DNA of 64,000 nt from Alloyangia pacifica (GTDB taxonomy: Bacteria; Pseudomonadota; Alphaproteobacteria; Rhodobacterales; Rhodobacteraceae), in contig NZ_CP022189.1 in NCBI RefSeq assembly GCF_003111685.1, positions 1,876,001 through 1,940,000 of the forward strand. Reading direction: 5' to 3'. Below are positions 48,446-58,444 of this stretch, one piece after another. A model generated the notes under the pieces. It made no database searches, had not been told where the DNA came from, and saw only the letters and a program-made list of their open reading frames with translations. The position numbers and the translations under genes are program-made. Within the stretch, counting starts at the first letter, position 1; each line of letters begins with the position of its first letter.

Positions 48446-48871
48446 TCAGGCCAGCGTCGCATCCATGGTGATCTCGGCGTTGAGCAGCTTGGAGATCGGG
48501 CAGCCGGCCTTGGCCTTGTTCGCCGCCTCCATGAAGGTCTCCTCGCTGGCGCCGGGGATCGAAGCGGTCAGCTTCAGGTGGCTTTTGGTCACCGTGAAGC
48601 CGCCATCGTCCTGTTCCAGCGTGACCGTGGCGACGGTGGAGATGTCGTCGGCCTTGAGGTCGTAGTCGCCGAGGATGTTGCTCAGAGCCATCGAGAAGCA
48701 GCTGGCGTGGGCCGCGGCGATCAGCTCCTCGGGGTTGGTGCCCGCCTCGTCGCCGAAGCGCTTGTTGAACCCGTAGTTCTGCTTGTTCAGCACGCCGGAC
48801 TCGGTCGAGACGGTGCCCGTCCCATCCTTGAGCCCGCCCTGCCAGTTCGCGGATCCGCTCTTGTTGATCAT
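48446..48871 (-). CDS. osmC: OsmC-family peroxiredoxin
   Basis: The 141-residue protein reduces organic hydroperoxides. The two reactive cysteines are C58 in AAAHASCFSMAL and C124 in KAGCPISKLL. NPEELIAAAHASCF is the family signature. The start is MINKSGSANW, preceded by GAGGGAGA. Confidence 0.93.
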   Translation of the reverse strand: MINKSGSANWQGGLKDGTGTVSTESGVLNKQNYGFNKRFGDEAGTNPEELIAAAHASCFSMALSNILGDYDLKADDISTVATVTLEQDDGGFTVTKSHLKLTASIPGASEETFMEAANKAKAGCPISKLLNAEITMDATLA

Positions 48872-48958
48872 CTTTGGGTCTCCCTCTTTCTGCCCGCATG
48901 GGGCTCTGGTCGCCAACCTAGCGCAGCAGGGCGCGAGGTCACGCCTGTCGGAAAAACT

Positions 48959-49261
48959 TCATGTTCCGGCGCCGGTCGGCCGGTCGGAATGGCCGAGGTC
49001 GCGCTTGGGGTCGATAACGTCGCGCACGCGCTGCTTGATCACCTTGGGCTCGGGGAAGCCGCCGTCGCGCTTGCGCTCCCAGAGCAGCACGCCATCTACA
49101 GAAATTTCGTAGACCCCGCCGTAACCGGGCACCAGCGTCACCCCGCCGAGGTCCTGCCCGAAGGTCTGCAGCAGTTCCTGCGCCATCCAACCGGCGCGCA
49201 GCAGCCAGTTGCAACCTGTGCAATAGGTGATGGAAACCTGCGGCTTCGGCGCATTGGTCAT
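48959..49261 (-). CDS. SelT/SelW/SelH-family (Rdx) protein with CxxC
   Basis: The 100-residue protein has a thioredoxin-like fold with the redox motif CTGC (C14, C17) near the N-terminus, where animal relatives have selenocysteine. PGYGGVYEISVDG and KRDGGFPEPKVIKQRVRD are typical. A thiol redox role is inferred from the family. It lies 12 bp after the Lrp/AsnC gene. Confidence 0.9.
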   Translation of the reverse strand: MTNAPKPQVSITYCTGCNWLLRAGWMAQELLQTFGQDLGGVTLVPGYGGVYEISVDGVLLWERKRDGGFPEPKVIKQRVRDVIDPKRDLGHSDRPTGAGT

Positions 49262-49273
49262 GGTGCGGCCTCC

Positions 49274-49729
49274 TCAGAGCGGCAGCGCATTGGTGTTCTT
49301 GATCTCTTCCATCGAGAGCAGCGCGGTCACGTTGTAGACCTTCACCTCGGAAATCAGCGCCTGATAGAAGACATCGTAGGCGCGGGCATTTTTCACCCGC
49401 ACCTTGAGGATATAGTCGATCTCGCCGGCGAGGCGATGCGCCTCCATCACCTCGGGCCGCTCGCGCAATGCCTTGAGGAACTTGCGCTGCCAGTCGGCTT
49501 CGTGCTCGGAGGTGCGGATCAGCACGAAGAAACAGGCCTCGAAGCCCAGCTTCTCGGGGTCGGGGATCACCACCTGCGGGCCGATGATCCCGGCCTCGCG
49601 CATCTTGCGGATGCGATTCCAAACCGGGGTCTTTGATGACCCCACGGCACGGGCGATCTCGTCCAGCGAGCGCCCCGCGTCCTCCTGCAGTTCCAGAAGG
49701 ATTTTCCGGTCGGTCTCGTCGATGGACAT
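49274..49729 (-). CDS. Lrp/AsnC-family transcriptional regulator
   Basis: The 151-residue regulator has an N-terminal helix-turn-helix (about 1-55; RKILLELQEDAGRSLDEIAR and KTPVWNRIRKMREAGII) and a C-terminal ligand-binding domain (about 65-150). It is divergent from the DUF2849-cysI operon across 152 bp, so it may control sulfur assimilation. The start is MSIDETDRK. A longer open frame upstream has no similarity. Confidence 0.9.
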   Translation of the reverse strand: MSIDETDRKILLELQEDAGRSLDEIARAVGSSKTPVWNRIRKMREAGIIGPQVVIPDPEKLGFEACFFVLIRTSEHEADWQRKFLKALRERPEVMEAHRLAGEIDYILKVRVKNARAYDVFYQALISEVKVYNVTALLSMEEIKNTNALPL

Positions 49730-49755
49730 GGCTGTTCCGCCCTTTCGCCTGCGTT

Positions 49756-49799
49756 GGAACGTCTGCACCATCCTTAACCACAGGACGGAACGTATGTCC
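49756..49799. promoter_or_regulatory. GGAACGT repeats in the regulator-cys intergenic region
   Basis: GGAACGT occurs at 49756-49762 and 49787-49793, 31 bp apart. The second lies inside GGAC-N9-GTCC (49783-49799). These could be regulator sites, but they do not match a known Lrp consensus well. Confidence 0.3.
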
Positions 49800-49881
49800 T
49801 TATATTTCCGCCCCTCTGGCCGCAAGGGGGGACAAAATTCTATATTGAATGGCAACGAACCCCCTCCCGGAGTGTATCCCG

Positions 49882-50187
49882 ATGCCGAAGCCCTTCACGC
49901 CCAAGGTCGTCACCGCCAACGCGCTGATCGAAGGCGACGTGATCTACCTCGCAGCCGATGACAGCTGGGTGCGCGATCTTGCCAAGGCCGAGGTGATCAC
50001 CGACGAGGCCATTGCGCAGATGCGCCTTCTGGACGCGCAGGCGCGCGCCGCCGAGACGGTGGGCGTCTACCTCGCCGACGTCAAGCTGGGAGCCAACGGC
50101 GCCGAGCCGACGCACTTCCGCGAGGATTTCCGCCGCACCGGCCCCTCGAACTATTTCCACGGCAAGCAGGCCGAAGCCGACGCCTGA
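49882..50187 (+). CDS. DUF2849 protein, first gene of the cys operon
   Basis: The 101-residue protein matches the DUF2849 family, found beside sulfite reductase genes in alphaproteobacteria. Features are VVTANALIEGDVIYLAADDSW and THFREDFRRTGPSNYFHGKQ. Its function is unknown. The start is MPKPFTPKV with GGAG upstream. No siroheme synthase (cysG) gene precedes it, unlike in many relatives. Confidence 0.85.
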   Translation: MPKPFTPKVVTANALIEGDVIYLAADDSWVRDLAKAEVITDEAIAQMRLLDAQARAAETVGVYLADVKLGANGAEPTHFREDFRRTGPSNYFHGKQAEADA

Positions 50188-50236
50188 CCCGGCGCCTTCC
50201 CCCACGCAGCGACCAGGCCAGACGCAGGAGACCCAG

Positions 50237-51904
<1,668 letters not shown>

Positions 51905-51908
51905 GGCG

Positions 51909-52700
51909 ATGACCCTGCAGCTTCCTCCCAACACGCCCGAAACAGGCGCCAAGGCTCTGCTGCCCGATGAGCTGGCAGAGCTGCGCGCCCGGGTCGACGC
52001 GCTCAACGCGCGCTACCGGCACCACGGCGCGACCGCGGTGCTGGAGGGGGCCCTGCGCGATCCAGAGGCGGGGCGCATCGCCATGGTCTCGTCCTTCGGG
52101 GCGGAATCGGTGGCGCTGCTGCACCTCGTGGCGGTGGTGGATCGCACCACTCCGGTGCTGTTCATCGACACGCGGCTGCTGTTCGCCGAGACGCTGGAGT
52201 ACCAGCTCGAGATCTCCGAACGGCTGCGGCTGTCGGACGTGCGGGTGATCCGCACCGACGAGGCGCTGCTGCAGTCCCGCGACCCCTACGGCGCGCTGCG
52301 CTTTTCGGACAAGGACGCCTGCTGCGCCCTGCGCAAGACCTTGCCGCTCGAGCAGGCGCTCGGCGGGTTCGACGGCTGGATCACCGGGCGCAAGCGCTAC
52401 CAGTCGAAGACCCGCGCAGGCCTCGAGTTCTTCGAGCTCGAAGAGGAAACCGGGCGCATCAAGGTGAACCCGATGGCGCATTGGGCGCCCGAGGACATCG
52501 GCGCCTACATGGACGAGAACCGCCTGCCCCGGCACCCGCTGGTGGCGCAGGGCTACCCCTCGATCGGCTGCGCGCCCTGCACCAGCAAGGTCGCGCCCGG
52601 AGAGGACCCCCGCGCCGGACGCTGGCGCGGCGAAGACAAGGTTGAATGCGGCATCCATTTCATCAATGGCCAGGCCGTGAGAGAAGGACAGAGCCAATGA
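51909..52700 (+). CDS. cysH: Adenylyl-sulfate (APS) reductase, CysH family
   Basis: The 263-residue enzyme reduces activated sulfate to sulfite. It carries both cysteine pairs of the 4Fe-4S type (C138-C139 in DACCALRK, C221 and C224 in GCAPC) and the catalytic C247 in VECGIH. The presence of the cluster ligands points to APS rather than PAPS as substrate. It starts 4 bp after cysI. Confidence 0.93.
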   Translation: MTLQLPPNTPETGAKALLPDELAELRARVDALNARYRHHGATAVLEGALRDPEAGRIAMVSSFGAESVALLHLVAVVDRTTPVLFIDTRLLFAETLEYQLEISERLRLSDVRVIRTDEALLQSRDPYGALRFSDKDACCALRKTLPLEQALGGFDGWITGRKRYQSKTRAGLEFFELEEETGRIKVNPMAHWAPEDIGAYMDENRLPRHPLVAQGYPSIGCAPCTSKVAPGEDPRAGRWRGEDKVECGIHFINGQAVREGQSQ

Positions 52701-53074
52701 CCGTCATCGTGACCGACGAGGGCTTCGGCCCCGACACCTGGGAAGCTCAGGACGCCCCCGTGCTGGACCTGCCCTCCGACACCGACCCCGCGGCGCTGGA
52801 AGTGCCGCACAACACCACGCATGTGCGCATTGCCTTCCCGAGCTTCGCCGATGGGCGCGGCTTCACGCTGGCACGCCTGCTGCGCCTGCGCGGCTTCACA
52901 GGCACGCTGCGCGCCGCCGGTCACGTGATCTCGGACCAATACGCCATGGCCCGCCGTTCGGGCTTCGACGAGGTCGAGATCTCGGACGAGCTGGCCGCCC
53001 GCCAGCCAGAGGGCGAGTGGAAATTCCGCGCGGACTGGCAAAAGCACGACTACCAGTCGCGGGTGCGCGGCTAA
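52697..53074 (+). CDS. DUF934 protein of the cys operon
   Basis: The 125-residue protein belongs to DUF934, always near cysH/cysI. Typical is RIAFPSFADGRGFTLARLLR, then GHVISDQYAMARRSGFDEVEI. Its ATG overlaps the cysH TGA (ATGA). Function is unknown, though an oxidoreductase-linked role is often assumed. Confidence 0.9.
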   Translation: MTVIVTDEGFGPDTWEAQDAPVLDLPSDTDPAALEVPHNTTHVRIAFPSFADGRGFTLARLLRLRGFTGTLRAAGHVISDQYAMARRSGFDEVEISDELAARQPEGEWKFRADWQKHDYQSRVRG

Positions 53075-53143
53075 GACGCCTTTCCCCTGACCTGCATCAC
53101 AGATATAGCCAAGGGACCGGCTGATCGGCCGGCGAGAGATACA

Positions 53144-54007
53144 ATGACAGAGTTGAAACCCGTGAACGAAGCCACCGCAGCGAAAGCCGATGCGCCGAAG
53201 AAGATGGTGCTTCCCGACGCCCAGAGTGTCACCTTCGTGAAGCACTGGACCGACCGGCTTTTCTCTTTCCGCGTCACCCGCCCTGCCAGCCTGCGCTTCC
53301 GTTCGGGCGAGTTCGTGATGATCGGCCTGATGGGCGATCCCGATCCGAAGACCGGCAAGCAGAAGCCGCTGCTGCGCGCATATTCCATCGCCTCGCCTTC
53401 CTGGGACGAGGAGCTGGAATTCTACTCGATCAAGGTGCAGGACGGCCCGCTCACCTCGAAACTGCAGCATATCCAAGTGGGCGACGAAGTCATCCTCCGC
53501 CCCAAGCCCGTCGGCACGCTGGTGCATGACGCGCTGCTGCCCGGCAAGCGCATCTGGTTCTTTGCCACCGGCACCGGCTTTGCGCCCTTCGCCTCGCTGC
53601 TGCGCGAGCCGCAGACCTACGAGGATTACGACGAGGTCATCATCACCCACACCTGCCGCGAGGCGGGCGAGCTGGAATACGGGGCCGCGCTGATCGAGAG
53701 CCTGAAGACCGACGAGCTGCTGAACGAGCTGATCGGCGAAGGCTTCTGGAAGAAGATCAAGTACTATCCGACGACCACCCGCGAAGAGAGCCCGAAGATG
53801 GGCCGCATCACCGACCTGATGCGCTCGGGCGAGGCCTTTGCCGATCTTGGCGTGGCGCCGCTGAACCCCGAGACCGACCGTGCGATGATCTGCGGCAACC
53901 TCGCCTTCAACCTCGAGCTGAAGCAGATGTTAGAGGACTATGGCCTCGAAGAGGGCGCCAACTCGGACCCCAAGCATTACGTGGTGGAGAAGGCCTTCCT
54001 CGACTGA
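53144..54007 (+). CDS. fpr: Ferredoxin--NADP reductase
   Basis: The 287-residue flavoenzyme exchanges electrons between NADPH and ferredoxin or flavodoxin. FAD motif RAYSIASPSWDEELEFYSIK and NADP motif ATGTGFAPFASLLREP are present, and it ends with HYVVEKAFLD. It lies 69 bp after DUF934 and may supply electrons to the sulfite reductase, though it probably also serves other pathways. Confidence 0.94.
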   Translation: MTELKPVNEATAAKADAPKKMVLPDAQSVTFVKHWTDRLFSFRVTRPASLRFRSGEFVMIGLMGDPDPKTGKQKPLLRAYSIASPSWDEELEFYSIKVQDGPLTSKLQHIQVGDEVILRPKPVGTLVHDALLPGKRIWFFATGTGFAPFASLLREPQTYEDYDEVIITHTCREAGELEYGAALIESLKTDELLNELIGEGFWKKIKYYPTTTREESPKMGRITDLMRSGEAFADLGVAPLNPETDRAMICGNLAFNLELKQMLEDYGLEEGANSDPKHYVVEKAFLD

Positions 54008-54030
54008 GGCGCCCCCACCCGGCATCAAAG

Positions 54031-54057
54031 AAAGCCCCGGCACAGCCGGGGCTTTTT
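54031..54057 (+). terminator. Terminator after fpr
   Basis: An 11-bp stem (54031-54041 with 54045-54055) is followed by T residues. Confidence 0.88.
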
Positions 54058-54091
54058 GCGTTGCGCGCGCCGCGTAAGACGCGCGTGGCGG

Positions 54092-54733
54092 TCAGCCGCG
54101 GCCCGTTTCCTTGAAGCTCTGCCGCTCAGCCGAAGGGTCGAGCGCGATCAGCAGCAGTGCGGCGTAGAGCGCCAGCAGGCACGCCGCCGTGTAGATCGAC
54201 ATCGCCTCGACGACGGGCAAGGCAAGCGGCGAGCCGCGGTGGAAATCATGCACGAAGAGCACTGCCAAGACGCCCGACAGCCCCGCCGTACCAGACAGCA
54301 TCGTAACTTCGGCCCGGTTCAGCCGCGGGCTGCCCAGCCCGGCAAGCCCGAGCGCCGCGACAAGGATGCCGGCAATCGTGCCCGGCGACATGCGGTCCGT
54401 AAACGCGCGGCTTTCGGCCAACACGTCGAAGCCGCCGTTCCCGAGCGGGATGACGATGGAATTTGTCAGCGCCACCGCCGCCGCTATGCCCGCGCAGGCC
54501 AGTACCGCGCTGCGGGGCGCCGATCGCTGCAGGTGGATGAGGATCCCCGAGAACAGGAGGGCGAAGCTGATCGCCGTGCTCGGCACCATGGCCGCGCGGT
54601 ACGGCGCACCGCGCACCAGCACCTCGACCCCGAACAGCCAGCCCGCCAGAACGGTCCCCACCACGCACAACGCGATGATCGAAAGGAGCATGGGAACGCC
54701 GCGGTGCGGCAGGTCGGTTCTCTGGAAAGCCAT
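54092..54733 (-). CDS. Multi-pass membrane protein of unknown function
   Basis: The 213-residue protein has six hydrophobic segments and no recognised domain. The start is MAFQRTDLPH. There is no cysteine motif or charged signature beyond short loops. It lies alone between fpr and the gene at 54865-55500 and has its own 131-bp upstream gap. Confidence 0.65.
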   Translation of the reverse strand: MAFQRTDLPHRGVPMLLSIIALCVVGTVLAGWLFGVEVLVRGAPYRAAMVPSTAISFALLFSGILIHLQRSAPRSAVLACAGIAAAVALTNSIVIPLGNGGFDVLAESRAFTDRMSPGTIAGILVAALGLAGLGSPRLNRAEVTMLSGTAGLSGVLAVLFVHDFHRGSPLALPVVEAMSIYTAACLLALYAALLLIALDPSAERQSFKETGRG

Positions 54734-54864
54734 AGTGGTCTGTCTCGGAGCTGAAGCGTTGTTCGGGGGGGGTACGCCACTATAAATCGCGCGGATCACG
54801 CCGCGCTAGAAAGAAATCCTGCACGGAAAAGATATTTTTGTGTCAACCGCCGCCCCCCCGGCGA

Positions 54865-55500
54865 TCAGAGACCGAGCCGTTCGCGCGCCTCCTCAAGCAC
54901 CGCCGCAAGCTGCTCCGGCGCGTCCTTCACCGTAGCCAGAGCGGATTTTGTCGCCTCCTTGGCAGCAAAGCCGAGGTCGGACTGCTCGATGTAAGCAACG
55001 GCCTTGTCGTAATCGAAGCCCTCGACGGTGAAGAGCTCGCGCAGCTGTGCATCGGTCATCCGGGCCACCTCGGCCCCGGTGTCGGAGGCGCTGTTCATCG
55101 CATCCCCCGCCGCGGCGCCAGCTCTGTCCATCGTGCTCTCAGCCGAGGCCATGGCGTCCTTGGTGGTATCTGTCACCGCATCCGCCGCGCCCTGCACGGT
55201 GTCCGCCGCCTTGCCCGCCGCATCGGAAATCGCCGCCATCGCGTCATCGGCGGCCTCGCCCGCCTTGTCCATGGCCTCGCGCCCCGCAGCCGCCGCATCG
55301 TCGGCCGCCTGCTCGAGCGTCTCGTCGGCTCTTTCGGCCGCGGCCTCCGCCTCGGTGCCCGCGTTGTCCATGGGGTCATCTACGGCGCCGGTCACCGCCT
55401 GGTCGCTCTCGACGGGAATGCCCTCGTCGCCGCTGCGCATGCCGAAAACCAGGATGCCGATCAGCACAATGGCCCCGACGATCAGAATCGCTTGTCTCAT
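54865..55500 (-). CDS. Membrane-anchored Ala-rich helical protein
   Basis: The 211-residue protein has one N-terminal membrane helix (about 2-20), then about 100 residues rich in Ala, Asp, Glu, Lys and Thr in near-repeats such as EAADDAMAAISDAAGKAAD. These form long amphipathic helices like those of LEA or apolipoprotein-type proteins. A C-terminal conserved-looking domain begins MTDAQLRELFTVEGFDYDKA. GGAGAT precedes the start. It is divergent from infC. Function is unknown; a surface or envelope role is possible. Confidence 0.7.
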   Translation of the reverse strand: MRQAILIVGAIVLIGILVFGMRSGDEGIPVESDQAVTGAVDDPMDNAGTEAEAAAERADETLEQAADDAAAAGREAMDKAGEAADDAMAAISDAAGKAADTVQGAADAVTDTTKDAMASAESTMDRAGAAAGDAMNSASDTGAEVARMTDAQLRELFTVEGFDYDKAVAYIEQSDLGFAAKEATKSALATVKDAPEQLAAVLEEARERLGL

Positions 55501-55654
55501 CTCAGATATCTCCAGTCTCGCATGAGTGTCGCGTCGGTGTGAGATAGGCATTCACATTGCCATGATCACCCGCTGGTCGGGGCATCGGCAGCGCATCGCG
55601 CACCCGATGAGCGGGTTGAGGCCCGACTTCCCCTCTGTTTCGGCCAATTGCCGC

Positions 55655-55683
55655 TTGAAACACCCGTCCCGCAGCACTATTTT
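55655..55683 (+). promoter_or_regulatory. Sigma-70 promoter of infC
   Basis: TTGAAA (55655-55660) and TATTTT (55678-55683) are exactly 17 bp apart. Transcription should begin near 55690, downstream of every in-frame ATG. Confidence 0.65.
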
Positions 55684-55720
55684 GCGCGCCTACGAGACAC
55701 GGCAACAAAGGACGAAAACC

Positions 55721-56266
55721 ATAGCTCGCAGACCTCACAACGCGCCCCCGACGCGCGACACCGGCCCCCGCGTAAACGACCGCATCCGGGCTCCCGAAAT
55801 CCGCCTGATCGGCGCCGAGGGTGAAAACCTGGGCGTGCAGACCCCTGCGCGCGCGCTGGAGATGGCCGAGGAAGCCGGTCTCGACCTGGTCGAGATCTCG
55901 CCCAACGCCAAGCCGCCCGTCTGCAAGATCATGGACTTCGGCAAGTTCAAGTACGAACAGCAGAAGCGTGAGAGCGATGCGCGCAAGAAGCAGAAGACCA
56001 TCGAGGTCAAGGAAGTGAAATTCCGCCCCGGCACCGACACGCATGACTATGACGTCAAGATGCGCAACGTGCTGAAGTTCCTCGAAGGCGGTGACAAGGT
56101 GAAGATCACCCTGCGCTTCCGCGGCCGCGAGATGGCGCACCAGAACCTTGGCCGTGAACTGCTCGAGCGCGTGGCGGAAGACGTCAAGGAAGTGGGCAAG
56201 GTCGAGAACATGCCCAAGATGGAAGGCCGCCAGATGGTCATGATGATCGGTCCGGCTGCCAAGTAA
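55721..56266 (+). CDS. infC: Translation initiation factor IF-3, starting at ATA
   Basis: The 181-residue factor controls start-codon fidelity and subunit dissociation. The N-domain ([20 protein letters not shown]), the linker with [18 protein letters not shown] and the C-domain ([14 protein letters not shown]) are complete. The similarity begins at [10 protein letters not shown]. The only start there is ATA at 55721, 8 bases after AAAGGA. In-frame ATGs lie upstream of the promoter. Rare infC start codons are known to allow IF-3 to limit its own translation; that is inferred here. Confidence 0.92.
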   Translation: MARRPHNAPPTRDTGPRVNDRIRAPEIRLIGAEGENLGVQTPARALEMAEEAGLDLVEISPNAKPPVCKIMDFGKFKYEQQKRESDARKKQKTIEVKEVKFRPGTDTHDYDVKMRNVLKFLEGGDKVKITLRFRGREMAHQNLGRELLERVAEDVKEVGKVENMPKMEGRQMVMMIGPAAK

Positions 56267-56303
56267 CGACCGATCCGCGACCCGGAAACGGGTCCGACGA
56301 GGG

Positions 56304-56340
56304 AAACCCGCCGCGCTGCCGCCGGCGGGTTTTGCTTTGT
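56304..56340 (+). terminator. Terminator after infC
   Basis: A 10-bp stem (56304-56313 with 56323-56332) is followed by TTTTGCTTTGT. rpmI and rplT do not follow, so infC is monocistronic. Confidence 0.8.
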
Positions 56341-56405
56341 CTTGGGGTTTCGGTCGCGCTATGCCGGGACGCTCTCTTTTGGATGACCCCGCGGGTGCGG
56401 TGCCC

Positions 56406-57398
56406 TCAGGCCTCGCGCGGGCGCGGACGGGAGGGCGGCTCTTTCAGCAGGCCGCCGACGCCCATGGCGGCGATGTCCCCGGGGGTCACGGTCTGACCGC
56501 AGATCAGCCGCTCGAGCACCCAATCCGCTCCGTTGATCGCCGGCGATCGGGCGCAGCCGGGCAGGCCCACCACCGGGCGCGCGCCGAGGCGGCCGAAGAA
56601 GAGCAGGTTGCCGGGATCGACGGGCATGCCGAAATGGCTGACCTCCCCCCCTGCCGCGCGCAGCGCCTCGGGCGCGACGTCGTGCAGGTCGGAGGTCGCC
56701 GAGCCGGTCAGGATCAGAAGGATGTCACCCGGCGCTTCGCGAAGCGCCTGTGCCAGTGGATCGGTCCGGTGCGGCACAAGAACCCGCGGGCCGAGCGCAG
56801 TGCCGAAGCGCTCGAGCCGCGCCCGGGTGGCGCGGCGGCCCTTGTCGCCGGGATCGCCGCCCACCTCGGTCTCGATCAGCGTGGCGGACTTGGCCACCGG
56901 CCCGTGCAGGCGCAGCGCCCCGCCCCGGGCGGCGGCGCAGGCGGCCGCAAGCGCAGCCTCGGGCACGGCGTAGGAGATGATCTTTACCGTCGCCACCATC
57001 GCCCGCGGCGCGCAGCGCTGCCACGGGCGCAGGGTCGCGACCGTGATCATCGGGTGCACCGCGTTGACCGCATCGATCCGCGCGGCATCAACCTCGAGCA
57101 CGCCGGGACCGAGCGCGTGCAGGTTGACCCGCCCCGTTGTTGCCGGGCCGATGCGCAGCTGAGCGGTCGCTGGATCGGGCAGCAGCGCCTCGGCGAGCCG
57201 CCGCGCCGCCGTGTCCTCGGCCACGTCCCCGGGCTCGAGCCGCGCGACGATCACCTCGGAAAGCCCAGCCTCGCGCATCCTGCCGAGGTCCGCCGCTGTC
57301 AGCATGTGCCCCTTCTTCAGCTTCCCGCCGGTCAGCGCGACGGAATGCGCCAGTATCGCGCCCTCGGCCTCGGCCAGCGCCACGGGGCCGAATTTCAT
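56406..57398 (-). CDS. Molybdopterin-binding protein (MoeA/MogA-like domain)
   Basis: The 330-residue protein contains the MoCF-type molybdopterin-binding domain: DILLILTGSATSDLHDVAPEAL, then GRLGARPVVGLPGCARSPAINGADWVLERL. The N-terminal half (1-150) starts with LAEAEGAILAHSVAL, as in MoeA-like proteins. It overlaps the XdhC gene by 4 bp, suggesting joint work on molybdenum cofactor delivery. No molybdoenzyme gene is present in the window. Confidence 0.85.
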   Translation of the reverse strand: MKFGPVALAEAEGAILAHSVALTGGKLKKGHMLTAADLGRMREAGLSEVIVARLEPGDVAEDTAARRLAEALLPDPATAQLRIGPATTGRVNLHALGPGVLEVDAARIDAVNAVHPMITVATLRPWQRCAPRAMVATVKIISYAVPEAALAAACAAARGGALRLHGPVAKSATLIETEVGGDPGDKGRRATRARLERFGTALGPRVLVPHRTDPLAQALREAPGDILLILTGSATSDLHDVAPEALRAAGGEVSHFGMPVDPGNLLFFGRLGARPVVGLPGCARSPAINGADWVLERLICGQTVTPGDIAAMGVGGLLKEPPSRPRPREA

Positions 57399-58399
57399 GC
57401 GCCCTTCCTCAGCACGCGGGTCATCTCGGCAAGGATCGACACGGCGATCTCGGCGGGGCCCGAGGCACAGATATCAAGCCCGATGGGTCCGTGGATGAGC
57501 GCGATTTCGGCCTCGGTGAACCCCGCCTCGGAAAGCCGCGTCACGCGCTTTGCATGGGTGCGGGTGGAGCCGAGCGCGCCAATATAGAAGACCTTCGAGC
57601 GCAGCGCCGCCTCGATGGCGGGATCGTCGAGCTTGGGGTCGTGGGTCAACAGCACCAGAGCGGTGCGGGTATCGAGGCCCAGCTTCGTCACCGCCTCGTC
57701 GGGCCAGTCGTCGAGGATCGTCTCGCCGGGAAAGCGCGCCTCTGAGCCGAAGGCGCCGCGCGGGTCGATCAGCACCGGGTCGTAGCCGGCGATGCGCGCC
57801 ATGGGCAGCAGCGCCTGCGCGATATGCACCGCGCCGACGACCAGAAGCCGCAGCGGCGGATTGTGGATGGCGACGAAGGTGCGGCTCTCTTCGATGAACC
57901 CCGAACGGTCCATGCGAAAGGCCGTCTCGTGCCCGGCGTACGCGAGCGTGCGCTGCTGGCTGTCGAGGTCGACCACATAGGCCACGGGGGTGCGGGCGGC
58001 GCGGGCCTCGCAAAGCTCGGCGAGCAGCGCCTCGGGCAGCGCCGCGCCGACCGGCTCGACCAGCACGCGGATGGTGCCGCCGCAGGCGAGGCCGACGGCG
58101 AAGGCATCATCGTCCGAGACGCCGAATTCCAGCTCGCGGGACTTGCCCTCGTCGAGCGCCTCGAGCGCCTCGACGATCACCGCCCCCTCGACGCAACCAC
58201 CGGAGACCGACCCCTCGATCTCTCCGCTGCCGGAGATGGCAAGCTGCGCGCCGGTCCGGCGCGGCGCCGAACCCCAGGTCTGGATCACCGTGGCGAGCGC
58301 GGCCTTGCGGCCCTCGCGGTGCCAGGCGAGCGCGGTTTCGGGGATGGCGTCGAAGTCCTGGATGGTCGTCGCCTTCGGGTCTGTCGTGTGCTTGGTCAT
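57395..58399 (-). CDS. XdhC/CoxI-family molybdoenzyme maturation protein
   Basis: The 334-residue protein has an N-terminal XdhC domain (TWGSAPRRTGAQLAISGSGE and GSVSGGCVEGAV) and a C-terminal Rossmann domain (LLVVGAVHIAQALLPMA, KVFYIGALGSTRTHAKR, IHGPIGLDICASGPAEIAVSI). Such proteins sulfurate or insert molybdenum cofactor into xanthine-dehydrogenase-type enzymes. The ATG at 58399 is better spaced from AGGAG than the GTG one codon earlier. Confidence 0.9.
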   Translation of the reverse strand: MTKHTTDPKATTIQDFDAIPETALAWHREGRKAALATVIQTWGSAPRRTGAQLAISGSGEIEGSVSGGCVEGAVIVEALEALDEGKSRELEFGVSDDDAFAVGLACGGTIRVLVEPVGAALPEALLAELCEARAARTPVAYVVDLDSQQRTLAYAGHETAFRMDRSGFIEESRTFVAIHNPPLRLLVVGAVHIAQALLPMARIAGYDPVLIDPRGAFGSEARFPGETILDDWPDEAVTKLGLDTRTALVLLTHDPKLDDPAIEAALRSKVFYIGALGSTRTHAKRVTRLSEAGFTEAEIALIHGPIGLDICASGPAEIAVSILAEMTRVLRKGA

Positions 58400-58444
58400 C
58401 ACAAACGCTCCTTCGCGTCCGGTCTGGGTCTTGGTCCGCGCCGC

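Noticed and set aside
50012..50236. An N-terminal extension of cysI
   Set aside because: The extension overlaps DUF2849 in another frame and has no similarity. The ATG at 50237 has a good CAGGAG site.
55526..55720. ATG starts for infC upstream of 55721
   Set aside because: They lie upstream of the sigma-70 promoter and encode sequence unlike any IF-3.
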